From Tubiluchus corallicola (lineage: Eukaryota > Priapulida > Priapulimorpha > Priapulimorphida > Tubiluchidae), in assembly GCA_030141605.1 (NCBI GenBank), contig JAQGDQ010000714.1:1-64000 (forward strand): DNA of 64,000 nt. Reading direction: 5' to 3'. The position numbers and the translations under genes are program-made. The notes beneath the pieces are model-generated. The model searched no databases. It had not been told where the DNA came from and worked only from the letters and a program-made list of their open reading frames with translations. The first letter of the stretch is position 1. Each line of letters begins with the position of its first letter. This document shows positions 22,870-34,869 of this stretch, piece after piece.

Positions 22870-23155
22870 AGCCTATATCAAAATCGTAATTACATATTAT
22901 GTTTTCCTTATGTTTCCTTGCTATTATTACATCATTTACTTTATTACATCAATTTCATTGAGTCATCTACAAAAGCACGCATAACTTAATATATTTTTCA
23001 TTTTCATTTAAGTAAGGTGAGTGTGTTAATGACCGTATGGTCGTACACTCACCTCACACTACTCAAATCATTTTATTTATTGTTTATTTATGCGTACAAC
23101 ATTGTATTTTGGTGTGTGAAAATAAAATTCATAGTTCATAGTTCAGTCTAATTAT
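22870..23155 (+). mobile_element. Hairpin-bearing element, single 137-bp unit
   Basis: Contains one copy of the hairpin GGTGAGTGTG-TTAATGACCGTATGGTCGT-ACACTCACC, preceded by TCGTAATTACATATTATG and followed by TGTGAAAATAAAATTCATAG and a TTCATAG tail. Copies at 42005 and 60820 have two and eighteen units. The short repeated tail suggests LINE-type retrotransposition; no protein was seen. Confidence 0.75.
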
Positions 23156-23411
23156 AAATATTAAAGAAGTATGTATAATGACTTATCAAAGTTTACAAAA
23201 GTTTCGTTGCGTTTTCTTAGCTACATTGCTGGTTTTATGTAAAATGACTCACACATTCTTTAATGACCGTGGCAAATGGCTGCTGTGTTTTTATACAATT
23301 TGTAGAATTATAATTAAGTCACCTCGAGCCCTGGGCATCACCCTCAGCATCCGTATTACCCCGCCTTTGTAATTTCCATCAGCTCAGCTGCCCAGGTAAA
23401 CACAACCCAGA

Positions 23412-23818
23412 ATGAATTACGACCTCGACGTGGACGACGTACAGCTACTCTTTCAAAGGTCACCCATCAGAGGCGCCCCCAAACGGTTGATTTATTGCAG
23501 GAAAGATTAATCAAGTGAGAGTCATTGCTCCGCCGGAGTCTGGGATCGTGTTTGAATTTGAAGGGAATGTTTTCTTACTCCCTGAATGCTTTGTTACTAT
23601 ACAGCTTGCACGACAATTGCGTTTTTATCAATACAGTCATATGATTCGAATTTTCATTATTTTCTCTTCTCTTTGTTCTTCTTTCCCCAGCCATGGCTTT
23701 GAAACTTCAGGAATATATTTTGACCACTCAATCTTCGAACATTTTCAGCAAATTCACTTATATCTATATCAACAAAATCTTCCAACACTGTTTGAATATT
23801 TGTACGGAGTTTTGTAAG
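23412..23818 (+). other. Possible exon region, unresolved
   Basis: The first frame, MNYDLDVDDVQLLFQRSPIR, stops after about 32 codons. Just beyond an acceptor-like TTTATTGCAG another frame opens with VRVIAPPESGIVFEFEGN and runs to 23818. GC content is locally higher at 23330-23560. I cannot identify a family or a consistent splice model. Confidence 0.25.
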
Positions 23819-24229
23819 CACGTGTTTTAAAGTTGTGTTTTTGAGTGGCGTTTCAGCCCTGGCTTTATAGGCTATTTTGGGGTAATGTCGGCCATCGGCT
23901 AATGTCGGCCATCCAGTTTTTATCCACTCAAATGAGGTCACGTGACACAGAGTGGCTTTTTATAGAATTATAAAGCATTTCTATAGCATATATACATATA
24001 CAGTATTTATAAAATATTAACGGAACTACATGATAAATCATTGAAAAAATTTGTAAATGTAGCCGAAATTATCCCAATGTGCACTAATACTTACAGAGGA
24101 CGCCAGAGCCTTCATCTCGAATCCAAAATGGCTTCGTCGTGACAAATCGTTAAAAAGGTAGATAAACGAAATACTAAAACAAACAATTATTACTCATAAT
24201 GTTGTTGTACAATAAATAGTACAATTTAA

Positions 24230-24875
24230 ACTATTTGTTACAATTTATAGATTTTGGTAGACTGATTTAAACTATTTGTTACAATTTGTAGATTTTGGTA
24301 GACTGATTTAAACTATTTGTTACAATTTGTAGGTTTGGGCCGACTGATTTAAACTATTTGTTACAATTTGTAGATTTTGGTAGACTGATTTAAACTATTT
24401 GTTACAATTTCTAGATTTTGGTAGACTGATTTAACCTATTCGTTACAATTTATAGATTTTGGCAGACTGATTTAAATTATTTGTTACAATTTGTAGATTT
24501 TGGTAGACAGATTTAAACTGTTTGTTACAATGTGTAGAATTTGATAGACTGATTTAAACTGTTCGTTACAATTTGTAGATTTTGGTAGACAGATTTAAAC
24601 TATTTGTTACAATTTATAGAATTTGACAGATTGATTTAAACTATTTGTTACAATTTGTAGATTTTGGTAGACAGATTTAAACTGTTTGTTACAATGTGTA
24701 GAATTTGATAGACTGATTTAAACTGTTCGTTACAATTTGTAGAAATTGATAGACTCATTAAAACTATTTGTTACAATTCATAGATTTTGGTAGTCTGATT
24801 TAAACTATTTGTTACAATTTATAGGTTTTAATAGACATATTTAAACTGTTACAATTTGTAGATTTTGGTATACTA
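24230..24875. repeat. 41-bp minisatellite
   Basis: About fifteen units of a 41-bp repeat, core GATTTAAACTATTTGTTACA then ATTTGTAGATTTTGGTAGACT. Sub-variants (GAATTTGATAGACTG and similar) recur at intervals of two or three units. Confidence 0.93.
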
Positions 24876-25478
24876 ACTGAGTCACAGTCACAGAATAATA
24901 ATGTAAAATAACTGATATGCATAACGTTTATTTAACAATACAATCACGTTACTGACTTAGTAAAAAAAGAACGTAACATTACCCATATTATAACACACTC
25001 ACACAGGAAGAGCGTGAAATTTATTAGCATATAGAAATAAAACAGTAGTTATATTCAAGTATATCGTACAGTTCTACGTAATTTAAGAAACTGAAGTTGT
25101 TATTTTCGTGACCATCTAAAATGTCTAATACAAAGTGTATAGTATTCATTTTGTCATTATCAAAACTCCATTGGCAATTACTGATATCTTTTAAAACTTT
25201 TTTCAAGTTATTCAATGTAGTGCAGTTATCGAACAAATAGACAAGTTAGCGTTAGGAGATTATTGCTAGACAAATTTTTTACATAAATCTTTACAAAACG
25301 TTTTTGAAATGTCACAATAGGTTGATTAGTATTTCATACAAACGGTAAGAGATAGTGATGACTACGATATGCTAAATTCCAAATTTTTTTCAAGCATTTT
25401 TCAAACAATATGCCGGGCTGTGTTAATGTATTCAATATTACGGCTGATAAGTTTCCAAGTCTGAGATATGTAAAGTGA

Positions 25479-25901
25479 TTAACCCTTTCATACCCGTTGT
25501 ATCCCGTGCGATACAAGAATATTTTCTGCCTTTAAAATTAATAAAATTTTAAAACTGACAGTTATTTGATCTGTTAATAGTTATTTTGATTTAAGCCAAT
25601 AACATTAGACTGAAAATAGTGATAAAATGGCAAACTAGAAAATCTACATAGCATAAAAAACTGCGCAAAGTACAGTACTTTAGAGACGACTTTGTACAGA
25701 TCAGTATAGCATGCATACTAAATGTCTTAAATACTTTAAAAAATACATTTTTTGCTTTTGTTGTGTTTTTGAAAAAGCCGGACTTTGTTTTTTTGCATAT
25801 GACAAAGAATGTTGTGTATCCCACAGGATACATTGGGAACAAAAGTACCAAGCCAAAATTTTTTTTCTTATTAAAAAATAATTTGGGACTGAAAGGGTTA
25901 A
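25479..25901. mobile_element. piggyBac-like MITE, copy 1
   Basis: Flanked on both sides by TTAA (25479-25482 and 25898-25901). The ends are CCCTTTCATACC and, at the other side, GGGACTGAAAGGG, giving short inverted termini starting CCCTTTCA. TTAA duplication with CCCTTT-type ends is the hallmark of piggyBac elements. About 415 bases inside, with no transposase frame, so non-autonomous. The second copy is at 51497-51961. Confidence 0.82.
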
Positions 25902-26689
25902 CAATATGTCTGGAACATTTTAAATTGTTTTATTATCAGTGACAAAAGCTTTATATTGGTAAAATAAACACAAGAAGCAATATGCATTTTGTTATACCAA
26001 GTCAATGACCAAAATTGAGGAGTTTAATGTTATTGTAATTTGAGTGGAACTATTTTTTGTATACGCTGTATTTTTCTGTTAGTGTAAATAATTGTTGTCC
26101 ACCTGTACAGAAAATTGTCAATAAATTTCCACGTCAACACTATTTTTTCATTAAAATTTCGTTGATTCATTTATTGTAAATTCTGGTGTTTTAATAAGGG
26201 TGCGGTATTTTACGCTAGAAATAGTTACGTATTTAGGTTACAGCAGACAGCAGCTGTATGTGTTTCTGTATTATTGTTAATAGGTAAAATACAGCTCCTG
26301 CACCACGTATGATAAAAGCGTTAAAATGTTATTAGAAGCAAAGTTAAGTTTCTCAGGTTTTGAAACATCTATTGTCCTTGTATAACGGTTTTTCTTCGTC
26401 CTGAGCAGGTAACAATCTTCCCTGTATCTTTAGAATATGAATTATATTTTAAATTCTTAAATATTTCATTGTGTATAGGGAGGTTAATTTCTTTTAAATT
26501 CGTTAGTTTGAAGCATTTTAGGAACCGCTTGGCCGCGAATGTAAACCGGGCACGCAACAATACGCATTCATTTTCATTTTTATTAATTCCATATAGCAGT
26601 GAGTGAGCATTCTTGGCGTTAGACGAATTTGCTCGCTAAAATTCTTTAACGAAATTCATATAGAAAACATGTTCTAATATATTGCAAAA

Positions 26690-27020
26690 AATTGTTAGTT
26701 TGCCAATAAATAAATAAATAAATAAATGAAACGAAACTATGTATAGTATTTAGTCCTTTTAGTAACTAAAACAACAGCATGCTAGCAACAATTTTCCAAT
26801 GTATTCCACTTGGTCAATAAATAAATAAATATAACGAAACTATGTATAGTATTTAGTCCTTTTAGTAACTAAAACAACAGCATGCTAGCAACAATTTTCC
26901 AATGTATTCCTCTTGGTCAATAAATTAATTAATAAATAAATAAATAAAACAAAACTATGTATAGCATTTAGTCCTTTTAGTGACTAAAACAAGAGCATGC
27001 TAGCAACAATTTTCCAATGT
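26690..27020. repeat. ~120-bp tandem repeat, three units
   Basis: Three copies of ACTATGTATAGTATTTAGTC...CAGCATGCTAGCAACAATTT...TTGGTCAATAAATAAATA. Each unit carries an AATAAATAAATA run of differing length. Confidence 0.88.
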
Positions 27021-27329
27021 ATTCCACTTGGTGTTTTCCTGTTACGCAAATTTTCCCCCTCGCCGTAAACATCTCCCTGCCGTCCTGACCCAGTTCCGAC
27101 AAAACTAAACAGTATTATAAATATTATTTGACATTTAGTGTGGTATAAAATCTACAGTACGCCTAGCACAACCACTAAAACTGTAATAATCATAGGATTG
27201 TCACATACAGACAATCTACTCAGCTCTAAAATATTTAACGGCCCGGGTTTTATGTAGAGGGTTTACTACACAGTAAAATCTACAGTCTGTGTGTGTGTAC
27301 AGTACAGTACAGCATCATAAAGTTCTTGG

Positions 27330-27560
27330 GTGATAAATTATAATACAGGAAATTTTGCCCGTATCGAGTACGCGAGAAAGGGATGCATTTTGCGTATAAT
27401 AAGAGCGTTAAAACGAACAACACGAGAAAAATTGTTCGGTATTGGGAAGTTATTTCTTGTTGATGGAGAAACCGGCCGTCAGCTAGCTTCAACAGAGAAG
27501 CCACGCTTTCAGCCGACGGCATTTTGCTCACGACTCAAAATTGCGCTAACTTAACACACT
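27330..27560. other. Overlapping short frames, unassigned
   Basis: A plus frame (VDGETGRQLASTEKPRFQ) and a minus frame (SKMPSAESVASLLKLADGRF) overlap here. Neither has a recognisable family or splice sites I trust. Recorded only because composition differs from the AT-rich flanks. Confidence 0.25.
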
Positions 27561-27719
27561 GATAGTATTAATAATAATATTCTTGTTATATATATATATA
27601 TTGTTAATCAGCTACGCAATATTAAATTTTAGTGTAATTTTATATATATTATTATTATTGTTAACTAGTAAGCTAACTTGTGAACTAACCTCACTTTAGT
27701 CGTTTGTATTAATTTGTAT

Positions 27720-27736
27720 TATTATTATTATTATTG

Positions 27737-27817
<81 letters not shown>

Positions 27818-27818
27818 C

Positions 27819-27895
<77 letters not shown>

Positions 27896-27897
27896 GT
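27720..27897 (-). repeat. (ATT)n tail of left LINE
   Basis: About 175 bases of ATT with an inner block of AGT (27786-27817). On the element strand it is AAT repeated immediately after the LINE 3' UTR, so it marks the retrotransposon tail. Confidence 0.92.
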
Positions 27898-28519
27898 TTA
27901 TTTCGCATAAAAATATACAGCTTAAAAAGACAACAGGATGCTAGTAAAGTAACATATTTACAGGAATTCAACATTGTAATATCCACTCATTTCAGAACTC
28001 TTGTAATTGTATTACAAAAAAATATACGGTTTTGCAAAAATCGATAACAGGTACCTTAAAACATAATCTTTAAATGAGTTCTTAACCTTTAACTTTACAT
28101 TTTCGTTTAGATCTACAGTACAATCATATTTTAATCGTAAATTTACTTGACTGTTATTTACATAGTAGCATAGCTTTGGAAATCTCAGAAGTTGTGCAGA
28201 ACTTTGCAATTTTTCTCTTAATTTTCGATAATTGTCTATTAAATAATTCGCAGGCATTGTGCCACAAAAATGCATCAACAATTTCACGCTTTCATTTTGT
28301 CCAAAACTGAATATTTTTCTATAAGCAGTGTTCCATTTTACCCTAATAGCATTAACTTCGTTATTTGATATACCGCCAATTTCGCATCCGTATAACAAAA
28401 TTGGTAGACAGTATGTGTTGATAAGAGTTTTAGCTACGAGTTCATTACGATTATGGCCCATATTTGAAAGAATATTATTCACTGAACCAATAAATTTCCT
28501 ATTTAACTTTGAAACAGTT
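27898..28519 (-). mobile_element. LINE 3' end, left arm of inverted pair
   Basis: Frame 28482-28012 minus: NNILSNMGHNRNELVAKTLI, then NTYCLPILLYGCEIGGISNN and KWNTAYRKIFSF. This is the post-RT C-terminal region of non-LTR retrotransposons (typical pattern ...Li.syclPvLLYgcE.......e...l...wn...rkiF). It ends close to the 3' terminus without the expected stop. It is nearly identical to the plus-strand copy at 28735-29393. Confidence 0.88.
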
Positions 28520-28596
28520 CAATTATTATAAAGATTCAGTAATTATTGCAAGAACACGCCGGTGCACATATGCCTGCCTGCCTTTGTATAACGTGT

Positions 28597-28664
28597 AGCT
28601 CAAACAACAACAGCGTGCGCCTTGAAAGCTTGTTGGTTCAAATCCCGGCCGACTCACAATTTTT
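28597..28664 (+). ncRNA. tRNA-like segment between the inverted LINEs
   Basis: GTAGCTCAAACAACAACAGC ... GGTTCAAATCCCGGCC contains a good B box (GGTTCAAATCC) and an A-box-like TAGCTCAAAC about 35 bases upstream. The arms do not fold into a clean cloverleaf by eye, so this is more likely a tRNA pseudogene or SINE head than a working tRNA. Confidence 0.4.
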
Positions 28665-28734
28665 CAACGCAACTTGGCCAACTGTTGCAAGCGTGATGAC
28701 TTTCTTATGCTAGTTATTATTCATAATCAACAAA

Positions 28735-29391
28735 ATATTGATGTTTCAAGGTTAAAAAGGAAATTTATTGGTTCAGTGAATAATATTCTTTCAAATATGG
28801 GCCATAATCGTAATGAACTCGTAGCTAAAACTCTTATCAACACATACTGTCTACCAATTTTGTTATACGGATGCGAAATTGGCGGTATATCAAATAACGA
28901 AGTTAATGCTATTAGGGTAAAATGGAACACTGCTTATAGAAAAATATTCAGTTTTAGACAAAATGAAAGCGTTAAATTGTTAATGTATTTTTGTGGCACA
29001 ATGCCTGCGAATTATTTAATAGACAATCGAAAACGAAAATTAAGAGAAAAATTGCAAAGTTCTGCACAACTTCTGAGATTTCCAAAGCTATGCTACTATG
29101 TAAATAACAGTCAAGTAAATTTACGATTAAAATATGATTGTACTGTAGATCTAAACGAAAATGTAAAGTTAAAGGTTAAGAACTCATTTAAAGATTATGT
29201 TTTAAGATACCTGTTATAGATCCTTACAAAACCGTATAATGTAATACAATTACAAGAGAACTAAAATGAGTGGATATTACAAAGTTGAATTTCTGTAGAT
29301 ATGTTACTTTACTAACATCGTATTACCTGTTTTACTAACATCTTTATCTTTATCTTTGTAAACTGTATATTTTTATACGAAATAAACTCAC

Positions 29392-29393
<2 letters not shown>
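28735..29393 (+). mobile_element. LINE 3' end, right arm of inverted pair
   Basis: Plus-strand frame 28674-29219 includes SRLKRKFIGSVNNILSNMGH and the same C-terminal domain as the left arm, ending FKDYVLRYLL with a TAG stop. It differs from the left arm by a handful of substitutions (LMYF for LMHF) and small indels (NRKRK for NYRK). 3' UTR from 29220, then the AAT tail. Confidence 0.88.
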
Positions 29394-29479
<86 letters not shown>

Positions 29480-29491
29480 GTGATGGTGATT

Positions 29492-29523
<32 letters not shown>

Positions 29524-29629
29524 GATAACGACGACGACGATGATGATGATAGTAGTAATAATAATGATGATACTGATGATGATGATGATGATAATGATGA
29601 TGATAATAATAGTAATAGTAATAATAATA

Positions 29630-29675
<46 letters not shown>
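29394..29675 (+). repeat. AAT/GAT/AGT compound microsatellite (LINE tail)
   Basis: AAT array from 29394, switching at about 29478 to GAT/GAC/AGT units and back to AAT from 29630. It begins directly after the LINE end ACGAAATAAACTCAC, mirroring the ATT array on the other side. Confidence 0.92.
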
Positions 29676-29679
<4 letters not shown>

Positions 29680-30054
29680 TTACTCAAACTTAATCACTTT
29701 TATATTTGCGTGGTTCTAATATAGGCAAAAAGAGTTGGATAGCTAGTTTAATAAATTTCCTGAAACTTAAAATTGCTTCACTAAAATTGTATTGTGTTGT
29801 TGATGAGATTTTGATTGAGTTAGAAGAATAATAATCGCATCACCAAACCTTCAATCGTCCCTCATGTACTTGCAAGATATCATAAATTACCCGTAACTGA
29901 TAAATGTAGCTATCTGCTTGAGTCGCTATTCACAAAGATTGGTGACGCGGAAATTGTTAAAGAATTAATACAATTTTATCCTTCAAATCTATAGGGCAAG
30001 CAGAGCCATACTGATTGATAGGCACTGGCCTGCAGCACTAGGGACAACTATTCA

Positions 30055-30330
30055 AATATAAAGAACAATTGCTATATGCAAGACAATGGATATTTTGGAC
30101 AGTAAATTGAAATGAAATCGAGTCTAAACAATCGTCCGGTCTTCCTTTGAGCTTTATAGGCAAGACAATGAATATTTTGGACAGTAAATTAAAATGAGAT
30201 TGAGTCTAAACAATCGTCCGGTCTTCCTTTAAGCTTTATAGGCAAGAAAATGTATATTTTGGACAGTAAATTAAAATGAGATTGAGTCTAAACAATCGTC
30301 CGGTCTTCCTTTGAGCTGCTGAGTTCACGA
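30055..30330 (-). repeat. Dispersed repeat with internal 84-bp triplication
   Basis: Three copies of GACAGTAAATTRAAATGAGA...AACAATCGTCCGGTCTTCCT...AGCTTTATAGGCAAGA. On the minus strand this is the start of the repeat found singly at 43655 and 54838 (AAAGGAAGACCGGACGAT ... CCAAAATATACATTTTC). Confidence 0.8.
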
Positions 30331-30881
30331 AGCAGTGCATTACTGTTACGGGACGCTTCATCGCTATTTTTAAGATGCAAACAAAGCCTCACCAGTACAC
30401 AAAATTATGCGAAAATGGTTTTAGTCACTAGTGCGGCATATCGCACACACTAGCATGACAACCGCACACACGTTAAGTTGGCACACAATCAGTCCAAAGT
30501 GGCTAGAGTCCAAGACACAAATCTAGCCGGGTGAACTGCGTTTAGACTGACACTAGTCAAATTTCTGTAAATGGACAACTTGAACAGTTTACTTCAAGCA
30601 AATGAATGAACCTACAGCAAATTTTTGATCAGCATTCTGCAATCCAGCATGCACAACTTACGTGTAAGCCTACTAAAACGTAGATGGTGGATTTCTACTG
30701 GTGGCGGCAGGACCAAAACCACAGTAGTTTTCCTAAATGTCACCCATCTATTTCTTGAACAGATTCGGCATTGCTTAATTTCAGCTGCCAAGCACACACT
30801 GACCACGCAGTGTCTCTACCCCATGAAAAAGTAATCCTGACTCAGTCTAATGAATTGTGAAGAAGCCAGTAAAATACTCAC

Positions 30882-31046
30882 TGAGGTCAAACTGCCCCGT
30901 GATGTTCCATCCACCAGAGTCTTCGATGAGGCGTACCAATGGCTTCGCTCCGAGTTTCTCGATGGTTTCGTTCTTGTCCAGGCAAGCGACGTAGTATCGC
31001 TGAGCTTTACGTTCGGATTCGGATGCAAGCTCGTTCATTGGTTGTT
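30882..31046 (-). CDS. M13 metallopeptidase (neprilysin/ECE-like), exon 3
   Basis: Encodes [36 protein letters not shown] and [16 protein letters not shown]. This matches the early ectodomain of endothelin-converting enzymes and neprilysins (E-x-K-A-Q-x-x-Y-x-x-C, then L-G-x-x-P-L...I...G-G-W-N-x-T), including the conserved Cys. The acceptor is TGTTTTTCAG before AACAACC and the donor is CCTCA followed by GTGAGT, phase 1 at both ends. N-I-T is a potential N-glycosylation site. No following exon (DFQ...TSPFFSV-type segment, HExxH, GENIADxxG) was recognised down to the next gene. Confidence 0.92.
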
Positions 31047-31075
31047 CTGAAAACAATGAGATATATCCATGTCAC

Positions 31076-31676
31076 AATGACTTAGAATACAGAATTTTGT
31101 ATACTGCACCGGAAGCAATAAAGAGAATAAGTTTTTTGCTCGCGTCAAACTACTAAACTAACTTAATTAATATTTTACTTGCAAAGGCCCTGCAAAAAAT
31201 TTTGCGTATAAGTACATGTATAATCAAAAATACGCAAACATCCTACCTAGTGTTTGTTTACTTACCTAACGCAAAGCTAGTAGCAGCTTTTACTGAATTA
31301 AAGTTATAAGATTATAGACAAAGTACAATGGATGACGTCACAACAACGGCTTTGCGTCAGCAGTTTTCCAAGCGAAAATTGCCGAAAATAGAACATCTAA
31401 TTAACTCGTCCGTACTCCTCTTGGTGGACGTGTCCTAAAATATAGCCCACATCATCGTGTAGCCCTGTTCTTCCTCTTTCTAAAGAGCTGTATATCTCCT
31501 TTCGAGAGGGCCCACCAGGCGCCACTAGAACGTTTTTTCCGCAGGCTGTTTGGTCAAAATTTCGAAAATATTAATGACTTAGAATACCGAATTTTGTATA
31601 CTGCACGGAAGCAATAAAGAGAATAAGTTTTTTTGCTCGTGTCAAACTATTAAACTAACTTAATTAATATTTTATT
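31076..31676. repeat. ~100-bp direct repeat flanking 400 bp
   Basis: TGACTTAGAATACAGAATTT...GAAGCAATAAAGAGAATAAG...TTAATTAATATTTTA occurs at 31077-31180 and again at 31575-31672. The sequence between is not tandemly repeated and shows no coding frame. Confidence 0.75.
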
Positions 31677-31679
31677 TGA

Positions 31680-32510
31680 TAGTAAGACAGACTTAGTGTC
31701 ACCACGCCTGAATGTGACGAAAATTAAAAACAAAATTTAGAGGAATTAAAGTGTTACACTAATGACTTTTTGTTTTACTACATAAAAATTTTGACAAATG
31801 CAAAAATGAAAATAATTTATTTCTTTCAAATTAACTGAGGAAACAAAAAGTATATATGAAATTGATATGGCTTATATTAATACCTAAGTTAAGGCAAGAC
31901 AAGACAAGATAAAACATGATAAGGTAAGAAAGAGGAGAGGAGAGAAGACGAAAGAAGAGGAGAGAAGAGAAGATTAGGTTATATCAAATTTGTCGTGCCT
32001 TGTGGTAATCATAGATAATTAATTTCAGTTGGATCAATGTTAAAATACCAACTACTAACAGAATTTAAGAATTTAAAGACCATTAAAACTCTTTCACATA
32101 ATGTGAACCATCAAAAATGTTCGTACACTATGTCCAAAGCAAAAGCTAAAAGTTAGCCATGCAAAAAAGTTTATTTTCTTAGTAAAAGGACACACAAAGT
32201 GGCACAAACATTTAGAAATTTCGAAACAAATAACTTTTACAGTTAAAACTCACAGAAATATGCCACATGAACATCTGAAACAATTAAAAAAAAATAAAAA
32301 GTACAGAAGGTGTGAAAATGCAAAACAATTACAGCAGGTTAACAACACCTTTCACACTTTTGCTCTGTTCACATGAGGTAGATACCAAATTCTCAAACTA
32401 ACTTAATAATCTATAAATATGTACAACTTTTTTCTCGTAATGCTTTTCAGATTTTCTTCATTTGTCTAAAAACTAAAATTTCATACATAGTGAGTTGTTT
32501 CGTAGTTTTC
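31680..32510. other. No feature recognised
   Basis: AT-rich, M13 intron 2. A purine stretch at 31895-31975 (GACAAGACAAGAT, GAGGAGAGGAGAGAAG) is the only structure seen. Confidence 0.5.
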
Positions 32511-32518
32511 ACTCAAAC

Positions 32519-33270
32519 ACCCTTAGGAACTAATGATCTGTTGAAGTTGTTATTATTCGGAAAAGATGAATTTAACTATGTTGCTAACTGTAAAATATTT
32601 CAATGCATACATGACCTTATATTACGTATTAAACGCTTCCAGTAATTTCTATCTGGTATGAAATGCATCAGTCTTAAATATTCGTACATTAATATTTTCT
32701 AACCGTCATTTTCTACTAATGTCTAATGTAATTTTGTAGTAAAACTTGTCAGCTTGTGTAGTTATAGTCTATTCTTACTGTAAATGTTACTAATGTCTAA
32801 TGTAATCTTGTAGTAAAACTTGTCAGCTTGTGTAGTTATAGTCTATTCTTACTGTAAATGTTACTAATGTCTAATGTAATCTTGTAGTAAAACTTGTCAG
32901 CTTGTGCAGGTATAGTCTATTCTTACTGTAAATGTTACTAATGTCTAATGTAATCTTGTAGTAAAACTTGTCAGCTTGTGTAGTTATAGTCAATTCTTAC
33001 TGTAAATGTTACTAATGTCTAATGTAATCTTGTAATAAAACTTGTCAGCTTGTGTAGTTATAGTCAATTCTTACTGTAAATGTTACTAATATCTAATATC
33101 TAATGTAATCTTGTAGTAAAACTTGTCAGCTTGTGTAGTTATAGTCTATTGTTACTGTAAATGTTTTTGTAAATAGTGTATAAAGTCTGTTGTGTTGAGG
33201 ATCCTAAATCATGTTGTTCAAACTGTCTGATCCAATCCTATAATAAATTATGTTTAAACTAACGATTATG
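32519..33270 (+). mobile_element. LINE 3' end with internal 74-bp array
   Basis: Plus-strand copy of the element at 38595-39340. The short coding remnant NNDLVRLLLFGKDEF-like region (AATGATCTGTTGAAGTTGTT...) is followed by the 3' UTR, which contains about six tandem 74-bp units (32720-33175) with core CTTGTCAGCTTGTGTAGTTA. Terminal part AGGATCCTAAATCATGTTGT ... CCTATAATAAATTATG. It lies in intron 2 of the M13 gene, in the antisense orientation. Confidence 0.8.
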
Positions 33271-33387
33271 TTGAACTCACATTTTGGCAATTTTGCATTT
33301 TGTTGTGATTTTTATACTGATAAATAACCGCGAATGTGAAGTAAATCAATTTTAAGCTTTAAATCTTTCAAATAACAATCTGCATAC

Positions 33388-33594
33388 CTAACACATTTTT
33401 CAAGACCAGCTGATTTTCCTGCCACAGCGATCCAAATGTTCCCCACATGCTCTTCCCTTCCGGGATGGGATTAGCCTTAATCCAGCCCCCGCAGGCGTAA
33501 TGGTAGAAATCCTGGCAGGGATTAATGGTGCGGTCCATGGCGTTGATGATGGCGCTGGCGACGGTGATGCAGGCGGGTGTCAGACAGTACTTTT
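33388..33594 (-). CDS. M13 metallopeptidase (neprilysin/ECE-like), exon 2
   Basis: Encodes EKYCLTPACITVASAIINAM, then INPCQDFYHYACGGWI and PIPEGKSMWGTFGSLWQENQ. This is the diagnostic start of the M13 ectodomain: C-x-x-x-x-C, then P-C-x-D-F-Y-x-Y-A-C-G-x-W, all four Cys present. The acceptor is TAGTTTCAG before AAAAGTAC; with the last G of exon 1 it completes Glu. The donor is GTGTTAG followed by GTATGC, phase 1. The exon is clearly GC-richer than its introns. Members are type II membrane zinc endopeptidases that cleave peptide hormones outside the cell. Confidence 0.95.
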
Positions 33595-33704
33595 CTGAAA
33601 CTAAAAGAACGAGGTAGTTAAGTAATACTACCTAACAGAAAGGTGTGAAAGCTGCTTAATGTGACTAGTATCGTTTCATTGAAAATCAATGGGGCTGTCA
33701 AACA

Positions 33705-34140
33705 TCAATTAATGCTGACACAGACCAATGAAAAAGTATGTTAAACTGCAGCTCATAGACATGTGTATACAACACATTTGTAAAGATTTTGCATATTGAT
33801 GGGATAATGTCGTCTGTGTTAACTTAGTATTAGAGTGGCGTTTAATACAAGCTTTTTTTATTACAACTTAGCAATTTGCTTGATCATAGTGCCACAGACC
33901 AATGAAAAAGTGTGTTAAACTGCAGCTCATAACGATAATAATAATAACGACTGTAGTAATTTATCGGTGCCACGGAAGGTTGAATCACCCCAGAGAAACT
34001 TACTCCACTTATTTAATCCTTAAAAAGGTGTTCAAGGTTCAGAGTCTCCCGTCCCTCCTCTCCCTGCGGGAAATGGTTCACCTTATGCGGAAGATAGTCC
34101 AGCCGTAGTTCACATTTGTAAAGATTTTGCATATTGATGG
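33705..34140. repeat. Short duplicated segments in M13 intron 1
   Basis: CAGACCAATGAAAAAGT...TTAAACTGCAGCTCATA occurs at 33721 and 33895, and ACATTTGTAAAGATTTTGCA at 33775 and 34111. The open frame at 33902-34108 spans one copy and shows no family. A separate 65-bp duplication lies at 34318-34450 (TTATTCAATGATTGAATTGA). Confidence 0.7.
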
Positions 34141-34869
34141 GATGTCGTCTAACAATTTACAGAGTGACATTTAACACAAGTAACTGTTTTTTTATGATAG
34201 ACTGGTTTATTTACTATGTTATAATATAAGGACGAAAGATATATTAACAACAAATAATTTTAGACTAAAAAAGTGAAAAGTTTTGTAGAGAATCTGCAGC
34301 TTCAGTTCTAAATTTGACTCTTATTCAATGATTGAATTGACTAAATTTCAGTCAAATACCTAATATTTGGCTAAATTGAAAGAATTGAATCTTATTCAAT
34401 GATTGAATTGACCAAATTTCAGTCAGGTACCTAATATTTGGCTAAATTGAACATACAGACTTGGAACATCCGCGGTAAATACAGCAAAGCAGTTTTTGCC
34501 ACAATTTTCTTTTCCATGTAAACAACTTTTATTAACGATGACATTTTCCGTGAATAAAATTAACGTCATTCAGTCTTAATTAACATGCAAAAATTACATA
34601 TATTGATTCAGCACTTACGTTCGCTTATTAAAGGAAAACCGGACCTCGTCTTATACTACAGAGCTCAAAACAATGTATGATTGTGTATATATGTATATGT
34701 TGTGATGTCATCACTAGCTTGGCTCACCTGACGTCAATCAAGTTATCAATCCATTATTTAACACATTGGCATTATTACAGGTCTTAAAATGGACACTTTT
34801 TACTGTACTTCAAAATGCAGCAGGATACGAAACATAACAGAGCTGTACATGCTACGAAAGACACGACAC

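Noticed and set aside
28597-28664. Functional tRNA gene
   Set aside because: B box is good, but the acceptor and anticodon stems do not pair convincingly by eye.
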